From Pseudomonas sp. RIT288 (GTDB taxonomy: Bacteria; Pseudomonadota; Gammaproteobacteria; Pseudomonadales; Pseudomonadaceae): 64,000 nt of DNA. The DNA lies in contig NZ_JFYN01000005.1 of assembly GCF_000631985.1 (NCBI RefSeq), positions 232,332 to 296,331 of the forward strand, read 5' to 3'. The position numbers and the translations under genes are program-made. Every line of letters begins with the position of its first letter. Position 1 is the stretch's first letter. The notes beneath the pieces are model-generated. The model searched no databases, had not been told where the DNA came from, and worked only from the letters and a program-made list of their open reading frames with translations. Of the stretch, positions 7,423-14,965 are shown piece by piece.

Positions 7423-8577
7423 ATGCATATCGTGGGCGGTCTTTACCGAGAGTTATGCGATATACCATTCTGGGACGCCACGATGGGTTCGGGAGGCCGC
7501 GCGGCGATGGCCATGATCGACCTATCACCAGGCTCTGAATTTCATACCTACGCCTCCCCCGCCGACGATGCTGCAATTCTGGCGCTTCAAAGCAGGGGGG
7601 TGGTTGCCACCACTGTTGCCCGTCCCTCGTCGATCGTCTTTGCCTATTTTCATCCTTTATCTTCTCCCCACGTCGAGCCGCCGCGAGAGGCCCTTAGTCG
7701 CCTGCCGGCATTGCAAGTGACAGGTGAAGCGGTGTTGCGATTCGGTTTTTTGGAGGGCGATGCAATCGTCACAGCCGACCGTGCTGTTTATGATCCACAG
7801 ACATGGCGTAACCCACAGCCGTTTTCAGCAAATGGCTCGACTGCGGACGAATTAGCGCTGGTGCTCAACGAGCTTGAACTCCGTGAAGCTGCAGGCATGT
7901 ACAACCTTGATCAAGCCGCACTTTGCCTGATAAACAAGGCGGGCGCTCAGGTGGTTGTTGTTAAAAGAGGGGCTTGCGGTGCGTCGGTCTATGACGCCGC
8001 GGGAAACGTCTCCCACGTGCCGGCTTACCGCTCAAGCAAGATTTTTAAAATCGGTACGGGAGACATTTTCAGTGCGGTATTTGCGGTGTATTGGGCGGAA
8101 AGAAAAATGCCTGCCGCCCAAGCTGCTGACTTAGCGTCGCGGTCAGTCTCGCTTTACTGTGAAACGCGCACATTTAAGTTTGACCCTCTTTCCCTTTCTC
8201 AGCGTCACCCCGTTGCTGCGAGAGTGGGGGCACGAATTTGTATTGAGGGGAGTACCGAGTCCATCGGCCAACGTTACACCCTGGAAGAAGCCCGTTTTGC
8301 CTTGCGCGAACTGGGAATGGAAGTGATGAACCCAGAAACGGAGCAAGAAGCCGGCGCTTGGAGCGCGGATGCCACGCTCGTCATTGATGATGGCCTATCC
8401 CCACAGGCGTTGATTCGAATTCGGAAACATCAGGTGCAAGGAAGGCCTGTCGTCGTGCTGCACGAGCGATCAAATACGACAATCTCGCTGAGCACGGATA
8501 TTGAGACAACCGATGACTTCGCATCAGCCATCTACCTTGCAGCTTGGGCGGCAGGTGAAAGCGTAGCCTTGAGCTGA
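7423..8577 (+). CDS. PfkB/ribokinase-like kinase with C-terminal Rossmann-like domain
   Basis: First gene of the deazaguanine/TIR operon, 384 residues. The start at 7423 (MHIVGGLYRELCD) begins with the beta strand typical of ribokinases; a TTG at 7402 is an alternative. Ribokinase-fold features: VGG at the start, NELELREAAG (the NExE-type motif), VVVKRGACGA, and GTGDIFSAVF with Asp214 as likely catalytic base. These suggest phosphorylation of a sugar or nucleoside. From about residue 270 a second domain (ARICIEGSTESIGQRYTLEE, then SADATLVIDDGLS) looks like the small alpha/beta fold of nucleoside deoxyribosyltransferases, without a clear catalytic Glu. The substrate is unknown; the QueC and transglycosylase-like genes downstream suggest a nucleoside or ribosyl compound. 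A 68-bp gap separates it from the next gene. Confidence 0.75.
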   Translation: MHIVGGLYRELCDIPFWDATMGSGGRAAMAMIDLSPGSEFHTYASPADDAAILALQSRGVVATTVARPSSIVFAYFHPLSSPHVEPPREALSRLPALQVTGEAVLRFGFLEGDAIVTADRAVYDPQTWRNPQPFSANGSTADELALVLNELELREAAGMYNLDQAALCLINKAGAQVVVVKRGACGASVYDAAGNVSHVPAYRSSKIFKIGTGDIFSAVFAVYWAERKMPAAQAADLASRSVSLYCETRTFKFDPLSLSQRHPVAARVGARICIEGSTESIGQRYTLEEARFALRELGMEVMNPETEQEAGAWSADATLVIDDGLSPQALIRIRKHQVQGRPVVVLHERSNTTISLSTDIETTDDFASAIYLAAWAAGESVALS

Positions 8578-8645
8578 TCACAACAATAAATGGCATCGCC
8601 CTAGGGTTGTGCAATGGAATGTAACCAGTGAGGCCCGACCAACCC

Positions 8646-10031
8646 ATGGCGGACATTTACATCATTTATGCCAAGGAAAACCGTGACACTGCGGTGAAGA
8701 TTCGAGACCTCCTCTTGTCCTCGTGGAGTGTCTGGTTGGACGACCTTATCGTTGGCGATTTCGACTCAGTCATAAAAGAGAACATTCAAAGTACGAGATG
8801 CGTAATCGCGCTGTATTCATCCTTCGCGAGTAAACCTGCCGTGAAGGGGGAACTCAGCCTTGCGGGTAAATACGGCAAAAAGGTCATTCCATTGATTCTG
8901 GATGACAGCGATCCGCCTTATCCGTATGGACACTTCAGCAGCGTTGATTTCCGCGCATGGCAAGGAGACGTAGATGCAGAAGCAGTGAAAATGCTGCAGG
9001 TGAAGATCGGCGAAGTCGTCAAACCTCGATGCCCGCCGACTCGGCTTGAGGCAGTTCATAACGGACTGTTGCCAATTCCGAACGTGTTCATGTCTGTTTC
9101 ATCTCATGAGACCCAGTTCACACCCGCCGCGGCACTGAGCGTATTGAAGGCACACAACACTGGGTCAATCCTGGTGTCTGCATACGATCTGGTGAAATCC
9201 AAAGAGCGCAAAAAGATGGTCAAGGAAATTCAGGCCTATCGCAGGCAAGGTGGGTTCGTCCTGATTGATTCTGGGAACTATGAAGCCGATCGCATGGACG
9301 ACAAGGATTGGACGCCCGCTCACTTCAAGGAGGCTTTGCTGGGGACACCGCATGACTGGGCGTTTTGCTTTGATAAAATGACGCCGAATAAGAATCCGGA
9401 CAAAGCAGTTGAAGAGGTTGTTCGGGCAGTCAGACGAGATTCCAAGCATACCCAGGCCCCTGTACTGCCCATCGTCCATGTGTCGCAAGATGAACCCGGT
9501 TTAGCGCGCCTGCCTCAAATAGTGCGAGGCGTCTCCGAACAGCTCCGCCCTCCGGTTATCGCGATTGCTGAAAGGGAACTGGGGGCAGGTCTGGCGCTTC
9601 GGGCAAAAACGATGAAACGAGTAAGGACGGAACTCGACAAGCTGCCTTACTACCAGCCCATCCATCTGCTGGGCACCGGAAACCCATGGAGCATTGCAGT
9701 GCTGGTAGCTGCGGGAGCCGACACCTTTGACGGGCTGGAATGGTGCCGATTTTCCATCGACCCCAGACGGGGCCGCCTTCATCACTTCCAACATTTTGAC
9801 TTTTTCAAGAATTCTGGGGACCGCACACCGTTTCTCGACATCGTGGACGCCAACCCTGATATTGAGTATGCGGGCCGGGTCGCCCTGTATAATCTCGAGT
9901 ACTATGAAGAGTTTGGGCACATGATGCGTTCCATGATTGCAACTAAGGACGCCGAACTTTTCGCGACAGGCATCGTGCGAATGTTTAACGCCCAAGAGCT
10001 AAGAAAGCTCTTCCCGGAGATATTTCCATGA
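8646..10031 (+). CDS. TIR domain fused to a tRNA-guanine transglycosylase-like domain
   Basis: A 461-residue two-domain protein. Residues about 1-105 are a TIR domain (IYIIYAKENRDTAVKIRD, VWLDDLIVGD, then VKGELSLAG with Glu69 where NAD-cleaving TIRs have their catalytic Glu). The rest resembles transglycosylases of the TGT/DpdA superfamily, which exchange guanine for a 7-deazaguanine: FVLIDSGNYE matches the TGT DSGG segment (Asp208), and LLGTGNPWSIAVLVAAGADT plus FDGLEWCR matches the family's GvG...GvDmFDcv segment, with Asp362 at the nucleophile position. The cysteine zinc site of bacterial TGT is not visible, as in some DNA-acting relatives. Start at 8646; GTG at 8628 is an alternative. It overlaps the next gene by ATGA. 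TIR-TGT fusion is unusual; whether it acts on DNA, RNA or a nucleotide is unknown. Confidence 0.8.
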   Translation: MADIYIIYAKENRDTAVKIRDLLLSSWSVWLDDLIVGDFDSVIKENIQSTRCVIALYSSFASKPAVKGELSLAGKYGKKVIPLILDDSDPPYPYGHFSSVDFRAWQGDVDAEAVKMLQVKIGEVVKPRCPPTRLEAVHNGLLPIPNVFMSVSSHETQFTPAAALSVLKAHNTGSILVSAYDLVKSKERKKMVKEIQAYRRQGGFVLIDSGNYEADRMDDKDWTPAHFKEALLGTPHDWAFCFDKMTPNKNPDKAVEEVVRAVRRDSKHTQAPVLPIVHVSQDEPGLARLPQIVRGVSEQLRPPVIAIAERELGAGLALRAKTMKRVRTELDKLPYYQPIHLLGTGNPWSIAVLVAAGADTFDGLEWCRFSIDPRRGRLHHFQHFDFFKNSGDRTPFLDIVDANPDIEYAGRVALYNLEYYEEFGHMMRSMIATKDAELFATGIVRMFNAQELRKLFPEIFP

Positions 10032-10726
10032 CCAGCTATAGCGCCGAGGCGCTGTCTAGAGCGGTAGCCGCGGTCTGCCCTGACATCCGCTTGCGCATTG
10101 AGGAAGGTGTAGTGTCAGACGAACACCACCTTTGGTGGGAGTTGTCATGCTGCATCCTGAGCAGCCAGGTACCCTACCCGCTCGCCATGGCGGCAGCAGA
10201 CGCAATCGACGCGCGCGGATTTCTTCATAAAACTGAAGGAAATCAGGAAGACCTCGCCGAGCGTTTGTTTGAGGTACTGAGTACCCCTCTGGATGTAGAA
10301 GGCAAAAAACGCAGCTACAGGTTCCCCAAAGCCAAAGCCGGTCACCTGGCATCGACTTGGGCTGCGGTAGCAGGCACTGGCGGCTCCCTGAAAGCCTTGA
10401 TCAGCAGGGACGTTAACGACGTACGGGCATGGCTGGTTGCTCACGCCTGCGGCATTGGGCCTAAGCAAGCAAGCATGTTCTTGCGCAACTGCGGAGTCAC
10501 TTATGACTTGGCAATCCTGGATCGGCATGTTCTCAATTACATGTCTGCACAAGGCATTTACTCAGGCGCTCAAACGTCCATTTCTGGGCTGAGCCAGTAC
10601 GGTCGTCATGAACAGCGACTGCGCGACCACGCGCGGGAGATGGACTGTCCGGTTGGGCTGCTCGATTGGGCAATATGGATCGTCATGCGCGTCGCGAACC
10701 GCAAGCAGGAGGCTGTTTTAGTATGA
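10028..10726 (+). CDS. HhH DNA glycosylase/AP lyase, Ogg2-like
   Basis: A 232-residue protein with the helix-hairpin-helix motif and catalytic pair of archaeal-type 8-oxoguanine glycosylases (Ogg2): GIGPKQASMFLRNCG with Lys146, then LAILDRHVLNYM with Asp165. In that family Lys attacks C1' of the damaged base and Asp assists, giving base excision and strand nicking. The N-terminal helices (WWELSCCILSSQVPYPLAM) fit the HhH-GPD fold. The start ATG at 10028 overlaps the TIR-TGT stop (ATGA), and the stop overlaps the queC start (ATGA). In this operon the substrate may be a deazaguanine or displaced base rather than 8-oxoG; that is inference. Confidence 0.82.
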   Translation: MTSYSAEALSRAVAAVCPDIRLRIEEGVVSDEHHLWWELSCCILSSQVPYPLAMAAADAIDARGFLHKTEGNQEDLAERLFEVLSTPLDVEGKKRSYRFPKAKAGHLASTWAAVAGTGGSLKALISRDVNDVRAWLVAHACGIGPKQASMFLRNCGVTYDLAILDRHVLNYMSAQGIYSGAQTSISGLSQYGRHEQRLRDHAREMDCPVGLLDWAIWIVMRVANRKQEAVLV

Positions 10727-11316
10727 GCATCGTGACACTCGTTTCCGGGGGCCTGGACTCCACACTGGTCGCAAAACTGGCGATTGAAGAAGGCCTGCGA
10801 ATTTATCCGCTCTTCGTTGATTACGGCCAGCGGGCACGTGAGAGGGAGCTAGCTGCCTGCAGGCTGGCCATGAAGAAACTCGGCCTCCCCGAGCCCGAGA
10901 TCGCCGATTTGTCGGGGTTCGGGAAATTGATACGTTCAGGGCTTACGGATCCGAATCTCCACATCATCGAAGACGCCTTCACACCTGGTCGAAATATGCT
11001 TTTCCTGCTGATTGCGGCTGCATATGCCCATCAGAAAAATGCAGATGCCATTTCAATAGGCCTGCTTCATGAAAGCACTAGCTTATTCCCTGATCAGACC
11101 TCTGGATTCCTGGCCGAGGCTGAGCGCATGATATGTCTTTGCATGGGCAAACAGATCAAGGTACTCGCCCCGCTGGCGCTGTTCACAAAACCTGATGTCG
11201 TTGTATTGGCAGCCGAAAAGGGTATTACGCAGACCTACTCCTGCCATCTGGGTGAGGAAGAGGCATGTGGTAACTGCATCGCCTGCAACGAATTCAAATT
11301 TGAGGAAAACCAGTAA
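10723..11316 (+). CDS. queC: 7-cyano-7-deazaguanine synthase-like protein (QueC)
   Basis: A 197-residue QueC-family protein. QueC makes preQ0 from 7-carboxy-7-deazaguanine with ATP and ammonia, the precursor of queuosine, archaeosine and DNA deazaguanines. The start at 10723 has GCAGGAGG upstream. The N-terminal PP-loop VSGGLDST (Ser8-Ser13) binds ATP; FVDYGQRARERE follows; the C-terminal zinc site is Cys174, Cys182, Cys185, Cys188 (CHLGEEEACGNCIAC). It is slightly short for a housekeeping QueC but keeps the key residues. No queD, queE or folE lies nearby, so substrate would come from the host's queuosine pathway. ATGA and TAATG overlaps tie it to both neighbours. It could instead catalyse a related adenylation/amidation, as some defence QueC paralogues do. 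Confidence 0.88.
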   Translation: MSIVTLVSGGLDSTLVAKLAIEEGLRIYPLFVDYGQRARERELAACRLAMKKLGLPEPEIADLSGFGKLIRSGLTDPNLHIIEDAFTPGRNMLFLLIAAAYAHQKNADAISIGLLHESTSLFPDQTSGFLAEAERMICLCMGKQIKVLAPLALFTKPDVVVLAAEKGITQTYSCHLGEEEACGNCIACNEFKFEENQ

Positions 11317-11783
11317 TGGGCGGAAGCAGCTCAGGTGGATGGAGCCGACTCGGCGATGTTAAATCGCTGGAGCAGAAAGCCAAAGCAGCGCTCAACGAGG
11401 GCAAGCGCAACGTATTCATCAGTTTCGCGACTGAGGATATGAATGAGGTCAATCTGCTACGAGCTCAGGCGAAAAATGACAATAATGATATCGAGTTCAA
11501 CGACCACTCCGTGCGTGAGCCCTACGACAGCGTTCAGGCCGAGTACATCAAGCGCAAAATTTCCGAACGCATCAACCGCGCCTCGGTGACTGTTGTCTAT
11601 ATCTCCGACGACACTTCTCAGAGTAAATGGGTTAAATGGGAGGTTGAGAAGAGCCTTGAGCTTGGAAAGAAAGTGGTGGCGGTGCACTCGGGTAGTCGGT
11701 TCAACGGAACCGAACCCAAGTGGATCTCAGACCATGGGATCAAGACTGTTGCCTGGTCGAAACTCGCTGACGAGCTCAAGTAG
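11316..11783 (+). CDS. ThsB-like (MTH538-type) TIR protein
   Basis: A 155-residue protein with a Gly/Ser-rich leader (MGGSSSGGW) and a TIR domain of the MTH538/ThsB type: RNVFISFATED, IEFNDHSVREP, VTVVYISDDTSQSKWV, then KWEVEKSLELGKK with Glu109 in the expected catalytic position. ThsB proteins in Thoeris sense phage and make an NAD-derived signal; here the partner is unknown. The ATG overlaps the queC stop (TAATG), so it is the last gene of the five-gene operon. It faces a convergent operon that encodes another TIR of the same class and a SLATT membrane protein, so cross-talk is possible. Confidence 0.85.
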   Translation: MGGSSSGGWSRLGDVKSLEQKAKAALNEGKRNVFISFATEDMNEVNLLRAQAKNDNNDIEFNDHSVREPYDSVQAEYIKRKISERINRASVTVVYISDDTSQSKWVKWEVEKSLELGKKVVAVHSGSRFNGTEPKWISDHGIKTVAWSKLADELK

Positions 11784-11804
11784 ACGAAGAACGCGCGAGG
11801 ACAT

Positions 11805-11843
11805 ATGCCAGCTAACGTCTATCTGGACAGCCTGAAAACGTAA
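11805..11843 (+). pseudogene. Twelve-codon ORF, possibly the truncated start of a lost gene
   Basis: GCGAGG precedes an ATG at 11805 that opens only MPANVYLDSLKT before TAA. The start MPxNVYLDS resembles the first strand of PIN-domain ribonucleases, so it may be a remnant of a sixth gene cut off by deletion. It could equally be chance. Confidence 0.25.
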
Positions 11844-11855
11844 GCATCCATCCGT

Positions 11856-12719
11856 TCAGTTGTCCTTGCGCGCTTCCCACTGGGTATGTTCCCGCGAAAA
11901 GGCATTCTCAGCGTCGCCCACAAATTTCGACAAATCGTCATCTGCGACTAGCTCTTGCGCTTGCTCTCGGATGAGGGTGATTTCATGCGCCGTAAGAGCA
12001 TAAGAGGCAGAGAGTTCGGTGAAGCGCTTCGCCTGCATCCACGTCAGTAAGCTGGCTGCGACAGCTATGAACACATCGGTAGGAAAATACTGGTACTGGA
12101 CGTTGGCGACCTTAATTAACGCGCAGATGAAAGCGACCGCGTTCACCAAGATCAGGGCAGTGAAAAAATGCTTCGCCGCACGGGTGTTAAATCTTGCCTT
12201 TCGCGAATACCAATCCAACTGATCGTTGATACGAAACTCTACATACGTATCACGTCGCGAAGCGAAGTCACCGGCCCTTAGCTGCTTCATCACCGCTGTA
12301 AGTTGGTGCGCCGATAAATGACTGATCAGCTTGTCCGATACCCCCGGATTTTGCCGTACCACCTGCGTAAGCTTTTTTAAGAGGTGTTGCTTTGCAGTCT
12401 CATCGCTCTCGTGAAAAGGCTCTGCCCTAGAAACGTAGCGCCACGTTATCGTCTTGATGGACTCAGCGACTGCACGTCCAGAGTACCAAACCCGCTCCGG
12501 CCTCATGGCCGCTAGGTAAACGGAGCTGGCTAATGCCCCGGCGAGCAGCGCTGCTTGGATGGCAGCCGAGATCCAATGCGGATAATTGATAACGGACACG
12601 ACCGCAGCTGCCACCAATAACACCAGATTAACAATCAGGGCGGTTAGGAAATGCGTCTGAGCATCCCCTGAGAGCTTGTCGGCCGCTTGGTAGAGACCCG
12701 GGAAATCAGAGCTTTGCAT
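11856..12719 (-). CDS. SLATT/DUF4231 membrane protein
   Basis: A 287-residue membrane protein of the DUF4231/SLATT type, whose members are predicted pore-forming effectors of nucleotide-signal conflict systems. Two pairs of hydrophobic helices are visible: residues about 25-75 (LTALIVNLVLLVAAAVVSVI, then a second span) and about 185-235 (FFTALILVNAVAFICALIKV, then VFIAVAASLLTWMQ), separated and followed by charged helical segments. The C-terminus (LTAHEITLIREQAQELV) is coiled-coil-like. The ATG at 12719 overlaps the stop of the upstream TIR gene, so the two are translationally coupled. The likely role is membrane disruption when the TIR partner signals. Confidence 0.82.
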   Translation of the reverse strand: MQSSDFPGLYQAADKLSGDAQTHFLTALIVNLVLLVAAAVVSVINYPHWISAAIQAALLAGALASSVYLAAMRPERVWYSGRAVAESIKTITWRYVSRAEPFHESDETAKQHLLKKLTQVVRQNPGVSDKLISHLSAHQLTAVMKQLRAGDFASRRDTYVEFRINDQLDWYSRKARFNTRAAKHFFTALILVNAVAFICALIKVANVQYQYFPTDVFIAVAASLLTWMQAKRFTELSASYALTAHEITLIREQAQELVADDDLSKFVGDAENAFSREHTQWEARKDN

Positions 12720-13198
12720 CAAACGGCCTCATAACCGAGATTTTTGTAAATGCTGTCTGGGAAATGGTAATTCCCGCGCTGGCTGTTGGTAGGGTGCCCT
12801 AGCGCATGAGCAATGATAGCGGCCGAGTAAGGAACGAAGATTGCTCCGACGTCCTGCATGACGGGTGGACAGAGGTCTGCGTTCAGGTAGCGACCTCCAT
12901 CCAGGTTGACACCGATCAGATTGCACCCCTTCTCTATCGCAACTTGAATTTCCCAACGCACATATTTGTGTTTTGATCGGGTGTCTCTGCCGATCAAAAG
13001 CATGAAGGTGCCGGCCATGTCGATGCGCTCTCGGCATTTCCGTTTGATATAGTCCTCATCCTCTGACTCCAGGGCCATATTCAACTGGCAATCGGCGAAA
13101 TTGAAATCTAAATGGGTGTTCTTTCGCCATGCGCCCATCAGCTCGTACATGTGCCGATCGGTGCTGCTGAAACCCACAAATGTTCTAGGTAATCCCAT
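12719..13198 (-). CDS. ThsB-like TIR protein paired with SLATT
   Basis: A 159-residue single-domain TIR of the MTH538/ThsB type: RTFVGFSSTDRHMYEL, FNFADCQLN, DEDYIKRKCRERI, FMLLIGRDTRSKHKYV, then RWEIQVAIEKG with Glu83 as likely catalytic residue, and a C-terminal extension (ALGHPTNSQRGNYHFP). The start at 13198 has AAGGAG 6 bp upstream. It lies between the deoxyribosyltransferase-like/TPR gene and the SLATT gene on one strand. In Thoeris such a TIR makes a cyclic ADP-ribose-type signal for ThsA; ThsA is absent here and the SLATT protein takes the effector position, so this is Thoeris-like by analogy only. Confidence 0.85.
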   Translation of the reverse strand: MGLPRTFVGFSSTDRHMYELMGAWRKNTHLDFNFADCQLNMALESEDEDYIKRKCRERIDMAGTFMLLIGRDTRSKHKYVRWEIQVAIEKGCNLIGVNLDGGRYLNADLCPPVMQDVGAIFVPYSAAIIAHALGHPTNSQRGNYHFPDSIYKNLGYEAV

Positions 13199-13252
13199 TA
13201 CTTCTCCTTGATTATGTTGAGGCAACGCGCGAGCACTCGCGCACCAGCGGGC

Positions 13253-14506
13253 TCACTTTTCTGCAGGAGAGAGCGTTGCCAGCCGCTCTGGCCTGATGGC
13301 GAACAGCTCATCCTTGCCGGCCATATAGGTTTCGATTTCCCACTGTGCATCGGCTGCGCCCAAAAACTTGTGCTCGAACGCCCCGGCTTCGGTCGGATTT
13401 TCGATAGCGAAATAGCAATTGGCTAACGTAGCGTAGATCCAACGCTTGTCTGGGCGATCGAAGAAGTCCGAGGAGTCCAATAGGGGCAGCAGTGACTTCA
13501 CAATCATCTGGCGAATTTTATGGGCGCACATGAAGTCGAACACCTTTTCAGAGTGTTCTGCCTGAACCTGGGCACGAAACTCGAAGCACAGCGCTAGGTT
13601 TTCACCATTGTAATAGTCGCGTTTCACCTCAAATCCGCGTCGATAAAACTGGATCGCTGCATCGAGCGACTCACGGTCGCCTTCACGCAACCAAAGTCGC
13701 TTGGTGATCGCACCGGCCACGCCCACAGTCTCGGGGTCGTTCGAGGCCTCAGGATCCAGCGAGCGGATGATTTCAAGCCCGGCGCGCAATGCCGAAGTCT
13801 CATCGGGGAGCTTTGCCTTGTACGTGGTTAATGCCAGTTTCTGCAGAATGTCAGGTTCGCCAGGCTTCATGTCCCTGGCTGCCGCGAACTCCTGGCTCGC
13901 TAGATCGTGTCTGCTTTGGCGCATGAACTTCTCACCTTCACGCATATGACGTGAAAAGCGCTGTTGTGCTTCCTCGGCTTCCCCCAGCAACTCTTCGTAT
14001 TCTTCATCGGACATTCTTGGCGATAGGAGCTTGGGGAGAAATGTGTAAACGGGGCTGTCCACGGCTTGGGCAGCCATTACAGCGTCAATGAGTTCCCCAA
14101 GATCCTTAACTGCCCTTTTGGCTTCTCGCGCCAGAATATCGTCTCCGAAGTGCTGGTACCGAAATGTGCTGACATGGTTCAGGTCAAAGTACAGCTTGCC
14201 CTGATCCTCATTCATGATGATGGTTGAGTTGGGCCTGAGTGCGTGCCGCACGCCCAGCTCATAAACGGCATTTACGTTTCCAGTAGAAATGTCGGCTATG
14301 ACCAGATCGGCCCTAAGGAGCATCTCGTACATTTTCACGTCGATGAACCCAGACTGCGTGATTTCATCGGCCCTGATACATCTCAAGCCTTGAGCAGTGA
14401 CGGCAGGCTCGATAATGGTCTCGTAAGTGGCATTCAGATCAAGCGTGCGGCCGGTTTCATATTCGGTTTTCTTGCCGAAACCCATCACGACAAAGCATAC
14501 CTTCAT
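13253..14506 (-). CDS. Nucleoside deoxyribosyltransferase-like protein with TPR-S (TRAFs-binding) region
   Basis: A 417-residue protein starting at 14506 (AGGGA upstream; longer in-frame starts lack a ribosome site). Residues 1-150 match the deoxyribosyltransferase-like fold: CFVVMGFGKKTEYETG, a strand-helix-strand, then LVIADISTGNVNAVYELGVR with Asp72 and Glu83 in the catalytic positions. Such domains hydrolyse or exchange nucleoside/nucleotide bases. Residues about 190-410 are repeat helices of the TRAFs-binding/TPR-S type known from bacterial conflict proteins (HDLASQEFAAARDMKPGEPD, then LDAAIQFYRRGFEV). First gene of the minus operon with TIR and SLATT. A sensor or signal-processing role is likely; the substrate is unknown. 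Confidence 0.78.
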   Translation of the reverse strand: MKVCFVVMGFGKKTEYETGRTLDLNATYETIIEPAVTAQGLRCIRADEITQSGFIDVKMYEMLLRADLVIADISTGNVNAVYELGVRHALRPNSTIIMNEDQGKLYFDLNHVSTFRYQHFGDDILAREAKRAVKDLGELIDAVMAAQAVDSPVYTFLPKLLSPRMSDEEYEELLGEAEEAQQRFSRHMREGEKFMRQSRHDLASQEFAAARDMKPGEPDILQKLALTTYKAKLPDETSALRAGLEIIRSLDPEASNDPETVGVAGAITKRLWLREGDRESLDAAIQFYRRGFEVKRDYYNGENLALCFEFRAQVQAEHSEKVFDFMCAHKIRQMIVKSLLPLLDSSDFFDRPDKRWIYATLANCYFAIENPTEAGAFEHKFLGAADAQWEIETYMAGKDELFAIRPERLATLSPAEK

Positions 14507-14965
14507 TAATAATCGTCCCTTGCCAGCAAAAAGTCCCAGGCAGGCTCGCAGACTGCTTGCCACCACCTTGTCGAAAACGTGCAAATACCTGCGAAAAGCA
14601 TTAAGCGCTATCAGCCGGGCTGAGAGTAGGATCCATAGATATCAAAATGCCGCCTCCCGATCCACTGCCACGCCGGAGCGTCATGACAATTACTGTCCTG
14701 AATCCCTTAGCTAAATGGTGCTGGCACCGGCCACCTTACTCTCTGCCCTCACCGCTTGAACGGCATTTCTCGACTAGGCCGAATAAATAGGGGGGGTAAT
14801 TGCGCTGACATCGTTCTATTGCCCGGCGGGACGTTCGAGGACCGTCACTACCCACGCGATGCGGAATCAAAGCTCCGCCAGACAGTAACACGCCATCATG
14901 ATTGCAGAAAGCCATCACGTGCGAGACTATTTAGCCTGACGCTTGGATCCCAGGAGATGGAAAAG
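14507..14965. promoter_or_regulatory. Divergent intergenic region between two defence operons
   Basis: 459 bp separate the minus-strand TPR/TIR/SLATT operon from the plus-strand Pycsar operon, so both promoters should lie here. Frames extending the Pycsar effector upstream to 14756 lack a ribosome site and domain similarity. I see no clear operator; a run of seven G at 14790-14796 is the most marked local oddity. Confidence 0.5.

Noticed and set aside
11856..13198. Canonical Thoeris
   Set aside because: A ThsB-like TIR is present but no ThsA (SIR2 or macro type); SLATT is a different effector.
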